Assembly: GCA_025617745.1 (NCBI GenBank)
Contig: CM046856.1
Location: 41,538,888-41,602,887 of the forward strand
Source of the DNA: Heliocidaris erythrogramma
Lineage: Eukaryota; Echinodermata; Echinoidea; Camarodonta; Echinometridae
Reading direction: 5' to 3'
Length of the DNA stretch: 64,000 nucleotides
Part shown: piece after piece, positions 55,390 to 64,000 of the stretch
Position numbering within the stretch: position 1 is the first letter of the stretch
Layout of the letters: each line of letters starts with the position of its first letter
Made by a program: the position numbers and the translations under genes
The notes under the pieces: model-generated
Seen by the model: only the letters and a program-made list of their open reading frames with translations
The model's database searches: none
What the model was told of the DNA's origin: nothing

Positions 55390-55750
55390 ATGTCCATTGG
55401 CGGACCCGGGGGTGGGGGGGGGGGGGGTGCTTCTGGCCCGTGCCATCCCCCCCCCCCCCCCCCCCGCCCGTTCAATGGCAGGAAAGTACATGTATGCATT
55501 TTGACCATAGACGATCCGGCCTTTTGTTGATTGTGCCCCCGCCCCCTTTTAGAATGAAACCTTTTTTTTTGCTTGTCAGAGAATTATGGAGGGACCCCCA
55601 TAACCACCCCCTCCTGAGCGAATTTTCTAGGTCTGACGAAAAAAAAATTCTCGCCACCCCCCCCCCCCCCCCACCCACCTCTGCCTTTTCCAAAAGTTGA
55701 CAAACCTGCACTTGTTTTCCTCGCCTTATACTAAATTCTGGATCCGCCCC
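55390..55750. mobile_element. hAT-like MITE with G and C homopolymers
   Basis: The left end GGCGGACCCGGGGG and the inverted right end CAGGGGCGGATCCAG enclose poly-G and poly-C tracts. The interior contains 'tttgcttgtcagagaattatggagg', shared with 33.86 kb. The right terminus equals the left end at 3798. Confidence 0.6.
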
Positions 55751-56324
55751 TGATCATGTGAATATGTCTTATTTATCCAAAGCTTGCATGAGTTCTGAAG
55801 AAAATTCCTTTTAATCTTGATGAAAATTGATGATATGGATATAATAATGTTCGAGTAGAATATCCATGCATAGACCTAGAGGGAGCGATTTGATCTTGCC
55901 ATGTTTCTGTGGTTTATTAATACTCAGAGTAACATCCATAATTAGCGGTACGTCCCCTGTAAAGGATGCAATAATGAGAAAAAATGAATTTGCCATTTTA
56001 TTTTCAGGGGGATAATGGCCCCCTTATATGGGTCTTGGGAGGACCGACGGATTGACTGCCCCCCTACTACCCCCCCCCCCCCTCCAGCTCCCCCCATTCC
56101 ATTGTCATCCCATCACCCCCAGGGCGAGGGGAGAAGGGATTAATATCATTATAGGTATTCATATTCATTATGGAAATATTTTCGAAGGAATTTTCTTCTT
56201 ATCAGATTTTCTGATAAAGTGTCAAATTACCGGTAGTGAACGTCGTGAAACATACACACTAAACTCTGTGTGTGACCATGAAGCTTCAAATGATGCAACT
56301 CTATACCTGTATGATGACCTCTAC

Positions 56325-56705
56325 ACGTACGTGCGAACGATCTAACACGTGTGTATAATACTGTACTGTACACTGAAGCCATGCGGATATATGGCCATGC
56401 TGTTCTTTGGCATAGCTCCCCTTCACAGGGAAAGGTATATGGGTTGGCTGGGCATGAAGCTATAACCCGCTTCATGGGTTGGTAGAATGATTAGGCCTAC
56501 TCCCTGCGGAAATTCAATGTTTCAAAAATGAATTTATGAAATATGGACGGGACGTCAGCCCTTAAAAAGTGCCTCCCACCACTCTAAGAACACTTCCCCA
56601 CCCGTGGGTACCAAAAGGCGGGGACCGAAAGGGCCAGGGGAGGAGGCTATTTGAACCAAAAAAAGAGCCTCAAATCCTTAGTGTATTATATTATAGATTA
56701 TAAAG
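56325..56705 (-). repeat. Dispersed repeat, copy 2 of 2 (inverse of 2235-2609)
   Basis: Reads as the reverse complement of the 2.2-2.6 kb copy from 'cacgtacgtgcgaacgatc' through the 'gggtaccaaaaggcggggac' block. It lacks the adjacent 237-bp array. 56706-57640 shows nothing recognisable. Confidence 0.8.
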
Positions 56706-57639
56706 AGTTTGGTGTATTTAAACATGACCTTATTTCACACCATTATAAAGGGAAAGTGAAACTGATTCTGATAGCTAAAACCGTTTGATTGTAAATACAT
56801 AGGAGAAGGGTCAATGATCAATGAAATAAACCCCACTTTCAAATTGAAAAGCCCTCCGAATAATAGCAGGATGGTATTCGTTCCCTCTTGAAACGCCGAA
56901 CATGCCCCGGTGCAAGCAGCTGAAAATACAATGGCGTCTTATTTTGTTTACAAGTGACTGATTCCTTTATTTTTTTAACGCTGCATTTTTCATCAAAATA
57001 ATACCATACACGAAGTTAAGAGTGAGGCAACAGACTAACATTAAGACTGACGCTAGTGAAGGAAGAGAAATAAGTGAAGAGGAGATGACAAAATAGGCTC
57101 TGAAAAATGTGTAAGATGTTATGGGACATCGTCTGCTTAGACAGGACTGGTCCAGGGTGTGTCGTCACATATCTCCGCAGCGTTCGAGGAGCTCTTCAGC
57201 TGCTATATCGGGGGCTGTATTTTACCGTTTTATAATTGATAATAATCATTATTTCAAATGTTTCCAAGCGTTGAATTTGGATAACCTTGTTTAATTTATG
57301 CCATCTATGCAATAATAAGTATTAAGCCAATATTTAAAATCATTAACGTTCTACTTTAACTAGAAAGTGCAATTTTTTAAAAATGAAAATCACTTTTTTG
57401 AGGGTTTGAAATTGTCTTGCAGTCCACTTTCGGCAAAATCCTAGCTTGTTTACTTTTCTATGCAAATTAGCACTGACGTCATTGAGTAGAGTCGTATGAC
57501 CTCCGCGGTATACTGCTACACAACATAGCATGGGCTGACAACCGAGAGTGAAGAGAAACTTTGCCCGACATGATTTTGGTACTTCAAAATTATGTTTCCA
57601 AATCCATCAGTTTTGTTAAATATTATATGAAAACTAATT

Positions 57640-58221
57640 TGTAAACACATTTTTAGGCATTTTACTCCCAGTGTTAAAGATCGCATGCTCGATCTGTAAT
57701 GAAAAACAGAAGTCAGAAAAAATTGGAACCAACGGGACTCAAACCTGTCATCTACTGCCCGCCGGGCAGCGACTTAACCACCAGGCTATTCTGGTTCACG
57801 GCCAAGTCACGATGAACTGGAATCAAATACCCAAGATCCTCTTCTTTCTGACTCATTAATATTCAAACAGTCCACCGCAGACAATGGCTAGCAAACAAAG
57901 AAGCTTGATGGGAGGAATTTTTAATTTGTAAACAAATTTTTAGGCATTTTACTCCCAGTGTTAAAGATCGCATGCTCGATCTGTAATGAAAAACACAAGT
58001 CAGAAAAAATTGGAACCAGCGGGACTCGAACCTGTCATCTACTGCCCGCCGGGCAGCGACTTAACCACCAGGTTATTCTGGTTCACGGCCAAGTCACGAT
58101 GAACTGGAATCAAATACCCAAGATCCTCTTCATTCTGACTCATTAATATTCAAACGGTCCGCCGGCTAAAAAATTTGTTTACAAATTAAAAATTCCTCCC
58201 ATCAAGCTTCTTTGTTTGCTA
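57640..58221 (-). mobile_element. Duplicated tRNA-like unit with 50-bp foldback ends
   Basis: A unit of 287 bp is repeated (57640 and 57927). On the minus strand each copy contains a tRNA-like segment: CTGGTGGTTAAGTCG as a box-A-like word, and GGTTCGAGTCCC (GGTTTGAGTCCC in the first copy) as box B. The second copy is bracketed by inverted repeats of about 53 bp (57889-57942 and 58167-58221, TAGCAAACAAAGAAGCTTGA). It looks like a SINE-derived sequence mobilised as, or trapped in, a foldback element. Not a functional tRNA: no convincing cloverleaf ends. Confidence 0.7.
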
Positions 58222-58437
58222 TATGAAAACTAGTTTACATTTTATTCCAACAAGCAACCATTTTTCAGACAGCTCGCACAAGTTTACATGCACGAAAACT
58301 TTAAAAAGTCAGAACCGACTTGCTTTCCAACTGGGCCATCAAGGCATCATCAAGATTAGATATAATATTCACATACACACACACACACGCGCCACCGATA
58401 CGAACATTTTGTACTCACAATTATTTATGGTTTATAT

Positions 58438-59752
58438 CTAAAAATTTGAACAGAGTACCCTGGTACAATGACTCAATTCATATTGCTCGTCAAGAACGAC
58501 GGCGAGCTGAAAGAAAGTGGCAGAAATCAAGATCCGACCCTGATCGTGAATCATTTCTGATTGCTAAGAAAGCTGTTTGTGCACTTACTGTAACTGCTAA
58601 ACAAGACTATTTTAAAAACAAATTGTCTTCTTGTAGCGACAAGGATGTTTACATAACTATTAATTCTCTTTTGAATAAGCCAAAGTCTGATCTTCCATTT
58701 TATGATTCGCCTTTTCTATTAAGCAACCAATTTTCCCAATATTTTGTAGATAAAATCAAGAATATAAGAGACGAACTTGATAACACACATGTTATGCCAG
58801 TTAGGTTCAAGGACAATATCTGCGAAGGGTTTAAGATACTTGAGGTCTTCCGACCCGTTTCTCAAGACGAGTTAATGACAGTTATTTCAAGATGTCCCAG
58901 CAAAAGTAGTAAATTGGACCCACTCCCAACTTGGTTAGTGAAAGACTATATTGATCATCTTCTCCCAATACTAACTGAACTTGTAAATTCTTCTTTGTCA
59001 TGTGGTGTCTTTCCACAGAAGGCTCACCATGCAATCATAAGACCTCTTTTGAAAAATTCATCTTTAGATAAAAACAATTTGAAGAATTATAGGCCTATAT
59101 CCAATTTATCGTTTGTTGGTAAACTTATCGAGAAAATTGCTTGCTCAAGACTGGTGGAACATAGGGAGATTAATAATCTTGCTGATCCACACCAGTCTGC
59201 TTATAGACCCAAACATGGTACTGAATCTGCATTGATTAAGGTTAAAAACGATATTATGTTTTCATCGAACTCAAAGTAGTCCTTGTGGTACTTGTAGATT
59301 TATCAGCAGCCTTCGATACGATTGACCACAAAATTTTTATATGTCGTTTGTCAAAGAGAATTGGTGTTAGGGGAACTGCGTTGAATTGGTTTCAGTCTTA
59401 TCTTGATGGCTGGACAGCACAAGTCGACATAGATGGGGAACTTTCAGATCCAACCATTTCTAGGTTTGGTTTACCCCAGGGCTCAGTTGTAGGTCCCACT
59501 GGTTTCACAGTTTATATTCTCCCAGTTGGCGACATCGCCCGGTACCGTAAGGTTTCGTATCATGTTTATGCTGATGACATTCAGTTGTATGTAGCATTTG
59601 ATCCTAAAATTCCTGGGGAACTGGATAAGGCCATGTTTTCACTACAATCTTGTATATCAGATATAAGGAACTGGCTGACAGCAAATAAGTTAAAACTCAA
59701 TGATAGTAAAACTGAATTTTTCATTGCTGCATCACCATACAATTACAACTAG
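58438..59752 (+). pseudogene. L2/CR1-like LINE reverse transcriptase
   Basis: The plus strand gives WYNDSIHIARQERRRAERKW (endonuclease-RT linker), PLPTWLVKDYIDHLLP, FPQKAHHAIIRPLLK, LKNYRPISNLSFVGKLIEKI and DPHQSAYRPKHGTESAL, then a stop at about 59277. A one-base deletion in the preceding Lys-type codon shifts the frame. The next frame continues VVLVDLSAAFDTIDH (motif A), FGLPQGSVVGP (motif B), YHVYADDIQLYV (catalytic YADD) and LTANKLKLNDSKTEF, then stops at 59752. No endonuclease and no normal C-terminus remain. Repairing the single shift would give a continuous RT, so it is relatively young. Confidence 0.88.
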
Positions 59753-59769
59753 AAATATCACTGAAGATG

Positions 59770-60265
59770 ATGATTAATACCACCGCCCCGTGACAACAGC
59801 CTTTCTTGACTTTTGGTCGGAAACTGAGGAAGTAGTTCGATCCGCAAGATTTTTCCGATTTACTGCCATAGATATGCCGTTTCCATGGCAACGCAGCTTC
59901 CGACACATCAAAAAAATGTTGTACACATCTTCCCAGTAAGAGCAATGTGTGTACCAAATTTCATGACTTTCGGTCAAAAACTGAGGAAGTAGTTCGATCC
60001 GCTAGGTGTTTCCTTGATTTTCTGCCATAAATATGCTGTTACCATGGCAACGCAGATCCGACTCATCCGAAAAATATGTCTTGCACATCTTCCCAGTAAG
60101 ACCAATGTGTGTACCAAATTTCATGACTTTCGGTCAAAAACTGAGGAAATAGTTCGATCCGCAAGATTTGCAACGGACTGCCCGACCGCCCGCCTGACCG
60201 ACCGCCCGCCCAACCATCGACTGATTCCTATATACCCCCTTCAAACTTCGTTTGGCGGGGGTATA
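59770..60265 (+). repeat. 160-bp tandem repeat ending in a hairpin
   Basis: CTGAGGAAGTAGTTCGATCCG recurs at about 59825, 59981 and 60141 (the last with one change), with 'accatggcaacgcag' and 'cacatcttcccagtaaga' between. It closes with (GACCGCCCGCC)n at 60178-60215 and a TATACCCCC / GGGGGTATA stem at about 60230-60268. It may be the non-coding 3' part of an element. Confidence 0.7.
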
Positions 60266-60541
60266 AATATATTAGGGATGAACACATAGGATTGGGATTT
60301 GTGTTATTGACTGAACAGGAAATGAACTCTTGGAAAGTGTTGATAGTAAAAAACACAAAAAAGGTTGAACGATATGCCAGACACAAACATAACAGGACAT
60401 AAGTCAGAGAGCTCCTTGAGACGTTACAGCAATATTAGTGACACCAGAAAAGAGGAAATGAGCAGAGTAATACCACGAGCTATGAATGATGAGCAACAGT
60501 CAACCAGCACTGCCATCTAAGATCCGGGTGATGTTGACAAT

Positions 60542-60852
60542 GGCCCGTATTCTTCGAAAGGCTCCAAACTTAAGCCCCCACTTAAGTGTGTAGATTTAGG
60601 CCACCCAATTATGGATAGCCAAATGTCACCCTCACTTAATCCTACAAAATCACCATAGTTCTGGGACTAAAAACAAATACAAAAACCGACAGGATAGAAT
60701 TGATTTCTGATGCTCATTTCATGCCAAAAATAATTTTGTTTCTTTATTTTGTCACATAAATAAAGTAATTTAGGGGTTAATGAATGGCCTTCCATAAATC
60801 AGTGGCATGAGTTAAGTCCGGCTTAACTTGGGCCACTTTCGAGAATACGGGG
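60542..60852. mobile_element. MITE with 'cccgtattct' termini
   Basis: GGCCCGTATTCTTCGAAAG on the left and, inverted, CCCCGTATTCTCGAAAGTGG on the right bound about 310 bp with CTTAAG-type inner repeats. A similar left end (GGCCCGTATTCTGAA) stands alone near 33322. No duplication resolved. Confidence 0.65.
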
Positions 60853-62590
60853 CTATGACACTCTTGGACCTTCAGCTGGCGCCAATGCGATTATGGAATT
60901 AAACAAATGGAAACAGTGTCAGTAGAAACAGCAGTCTAAGAGGCCGACCAAGGACATGAATCCGTCGGCATCAGCCTAAGTCAAGAACACACTGTCAACA
61001 TCACTAAGTCTTCTCGGGTCCAAAATTTCTACTTCATTGGGCCCGTGACCTTTATAAACAAAGCATAGTTCATCGGGAGAGTGTAAATATGTTGGTAATC
61101 TGTTTAACTATAGTATAGGCCTAACTTTAGACCTATAACATTTTAATTCGTTATTACTGTTGCATCTCAGATTTGGAATGACTGCAATTGAATAGACTTT
61201 GCAACTTTTTGGATCACTTTTTAGTCAACGGTCATGACAGTCAAGACTGAAGCGTGAGCGTGAAGGTAGGAATACAATTCAATTATTTATTCATTGGCTT
61301 TTGGGGGGCGGGGGTAGCTCAATAGGAGGAGTAAGTTGTATAAACCAAACAATGCATGTTTGCTTATGCATTTGTGGGCCGAAATAATGCACTCTGTGCT
61401 CGACTCGCCATCTGGATATACCGCACTCAGTCCTGCAGACCTCGGTGCGTCATATCCAGGGGCTCTTCTCGCACCTCATGCATTATTTGACCCTGAATTC
61501 ACTCGCTACTGTCCATTATCTCTATGGTGTGAATAGCCTTCCGCCGTCATGCGAGTGAGCAATTACAGCAGGTACATTGTGTATACACACAAATCCTTGG
61601 AGGTTATGCGATCCCTTCGCATGTACGTACAGCATAAACACACACGCAAGTTGCTCTGTGTGTACATGTACTTACAATGCGTGTAGTAAGCCAAGGATCA
61701 CCTCCGATCTTGTCTTCATTGCATGCGCCATGTGTACTGTGTATATACAATGACGTATGCGCAGAAATCTATAATTTTAAAGGAAAAATGCGAAATACGC
61801 AGGAAAAATCAAGGACTGATTGATTGATTGAAATGGTTTTTATTTATTATCAAACTTTGCAGCCAAATGGCTAAATTATGTCTGATTTACAATGACAAAA
61901 AAAATACGATAACAGAAAAAATACACTACACATAAGAAACACGTTAAGAAACAAAATTAAAGATAATTGACATACACAGTATGAAAATTACAATAAGATC
62001 AATACAGGTAAATCTAATAAGAATAGGAATAGCTGGAATGTGTGACTTAAAATTAATTAAAACCTGGTTTGATATTTTAGATGTACCTGATACTTGGCAT
62101 ATTTATTATTATCCTCATCATCACCACTACCACCACCATCACCATTATAACCATTATTATTACTATTAGCAGAAATTACCCGTGGCACCATTGGGGGGGG
62201 AGGGGGTCCTCTTCTCCTATGTATATCCAAAGTATACATTCACACTGAAAGGCAAGTAGTTGATTGATGAAATATATTTGAACAACTGATTCATAGCAGA
62301 CTTCTCTTTAAATATAGATAGGTTATATTCAGTTACCATCATGGGTTTAACTGAAGGAAGAACTTGAATATCATTAGGGAGTGAAATCAAAATGTAACTA
62401 CAGAATGGGGAAAAAAATGTATTGTAACATGGTGTATTTAGTAAGCAGTCAATAGGAAATTATTGTAATATAGAAATGTTATCATTACATGTATCAAGTC
62501 AAAATAAATGTGTAAGTACATGTACCCTATGAAGTACAACAGATTGCATTTGTTTGTAGTAATTAAAGGTTGCTCAATCATATATAGTGG
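60853..62590. other. Non-coding; simple repeats only
   Basis: No gene is recognised. Contains a possible LINE/SINE-type tail near 61815 ('tgattgattgattgaaatgg') and CAT/ATT trinucleotide repeats at about 62110-62170. Confidence 0.45.
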
Positions 62591-62599
62591 ATTGTTGAA

Positions 62600-62755
62600 A
62601 GAAGCAAGAGAGAGAGAAAGAGAGAGAAAGAGAGAGATATAGAGTAGGATACAGTGGGAACAGTGAGAGAGAGGCAAAGGGGAAATTGAGAAAGAGAGAA
62701 AGAGAAACAGTGGGACAAAGAGAGAAAGAGAAACAGTGGGAAAAACTGTTCAACA
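62600..62755 (+). repeat. (GA)n-rich microsatellite
   Basis: Runs of agagagaaag with a repeated 'agaaacagtggga' unit. Minus-strand Ser/Leu-rich frames over it are artefacts. Confidence 0.85.
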
Positions 62756-63001
62756 ATTTTCAGATTACATCTAACGTTACATGTACAACCACGGCATGCC
62801 ATGGATTCACTGGACGGAAACACACTGAATGAAGGCCGAGTATACATTCACACCTGAATCAACAGTTCATTTAAGCAGCTTATTAAGCCCAAATGATCTT
62901 CTACTTCTACTTCGGTACTCGACAGGAGCTATCAGTCAGGATATTACCACTATGTATAAGTTACCGGTACATTAATCAATGGGTACCGTACCGGTAGTAT
63001 G

Positions 63002-63172
63002 GTACATTTGCACAAAGTTTTGAGACAAAGGTACTGTGTACTATTATCAGTGGCATTATCTTGTACAGTACATTTGCACAAAGTTTTAAGATAAAGGTAC
63101 GGTACATTTGCACAAAGTTTTGAGATAAAGGTACTGTGTATTATTATCAGTGGCATTATCATGATTCAAGTG
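63002..63172 (+). repeat. Short tandem repeats around 'tttgcacaaagttttgaga'
   Basis: Three copies begin near 63007, 63070 and 63108, two of them followed by 'tattatcagtggcattatc'. The larger unit is about 100 bp with an internal deletion. Confidence 0.75.
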
Positions 63173-63567
63173 CCCCCTCATTCACACTGCAGAGTAATGT
63201 TAGCGGTTTATTGCGTCAGTGCAGTGAGCGTCTATTCTTTCCACCTCATCATTCATAGACATAGTCATAGACTTTAGTTTTACACGTACTGACGTACGGT
63301 AAGTCATAATATGCATACACACTAAATGAGAGAGGACTTATATCACGATTAGGCTCAAACAACGTACGTCATCATACGATGGAATTTAACTGTTAGATTT
63401 TTCCGCGCCACAACCATTCACATTTTAAAAAAAATACCGCTAAAAAAGGTCTAAGTTTGTCAAAATATTGTACTTACCGGTCACCCATGCATGCACCCAC
63501 GTACAAACGTACAGTTTCAGACCAACGTGACAGGACCGGACCACCACAGATCTCGTATCATAAACAG

Positions 63568-63715
63568 GCGCTAATGCACTTTCGTACATGCACATATGCA
63601 CATTGTGTATCCTACCCCTACCCCTACCCCTTACCCTAGGCCGGCCAAGCCTAGGGTTAGAGGTAGGGTAGGGTAGTGTACCCATGCGCATTATAAGAAA
63701 GTGCATTAATAGCGC
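63568..63715. repeat. Imperfect palindrome with telomere-like core
   Basis: GCGCTAATGCACTTTC (63568) is mirrored by GAAAGTGCATTAATAGCGC (63697-63715). The centre has CCTACCCCTACCCCT... (63611-63646), then CCGGCC, then ...GGGTTAGAGGTAGGGTAGGG (to 63679). Opposed C-rich and G-rich tracts could form a hairpin or quadruplex. The rest to 64000 shows no gene. Confidence 0.75.
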
Positions 63716-64000
63716 TTCATAAACGCGCGCACACGTTGCATTGCTTCCAATTCCGGTTCCATATCCATAGATTGCTTCACGATCACACGTTGAGGATTTC
63801 TATTGGCACGCACGCATTTGGTGGTGAAATGTACACGAGTGGTGAAATACATGTATATGCCTATGTAATTTCGCTGACACGAAAAATGTCAAAAGGACTG
63901 GTAACTTTGAAGCTTTACTCGGGGCCTGCCAAAGAAAGTTACGAATTGTAAAAAACCTTTAAATAATACGACCAAAATACCACAAACAACCCCCCTCATG

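Noticed and set aside
62578..62847. Ser/Leu-rich minus-strand ORFs
   Set aside because: Direct translation of a GA/CT microsatellite.

Overview
This is eukaryotic, intron-rich, repeat-saturated DNA. It most resembles a marine invertebrate, and an echinoderm or other invertebrate deuterostome is my best guess. The reasons are: one spliced host gene with multi-kilobase introns; several DIRS-type tyrosine-recombinase retroelements; L2/CR1-like LINEs; a tRNA-derived SINE; many palindromic DNA-transposon derivatives; and frequent TACATGTA words. Nothing looks prokaryotic. The species call is inference.

Host gene: five exons on the minus strand (49697 down to 31629) join in phase with GT/AG sites. 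They encode consecutive WD40 blades of a TAF5L-like protein, a SAGA/PCAF-complex subunit. Exons 5' (above 49.7 kb) and 3' (below 31.6 kb) of this block were not found. A second possible host exon, for an unknown single-pass membrane protein, lies at 54607-54955 (minus). Relics of a THAP zinc finger (4.5 kb) and possibly of a P2X7-like domain (5 kb) are also present.

Retroelements: three DIRS-like elements lie on the minus strand. A (15.8-21.7 kb) and B (21.7-27.4 kb) abut head-to-tail with no spacer. C (43.7-48.9 kb) is the same family as A and sits in the first visible TAF5L intron. Each has gag, RT-RNase H, a tyrosine recombinase in an overlapping frame, and inverted termini, and each is broken in a different way. 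LINE remnants lie at 13.4, 28.1-28.8, 32.9-33.3 and 58.4-59.75 kb.

DNA elements: a decayed tyrosine recombinase plus SGNH-hydrolase cassette (8.7-11.0 kb, plus strand) carries a Harbinger-like MITE. Other elements with readable target-site duplications are: hAT-like at 12388-12573 and 42711-43551; TTAA-flanked at 6323-7090, 29224-29900 and 54036-54602; two pogo-like copies at 30173-30932 and 39809-40582; and a Tc1-like IR/DR element at 52342-53999. Several foldbacks carry tRNA-like sequence (1.1-1.8 kb and 57.6-58.2 kb).

Tandem repeats fill much of the rest: 237-bp (2.6-3.7 kb), about 90-bp (11.7-12.3 kb), about 200-bp degenerate (35.2-37.5 kb), about 140-bp (50.3-51.6 kb) and about 160-bp (59.8-60.2 kb). 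Unlisted stretches look like AT-rich non-coding DNA.
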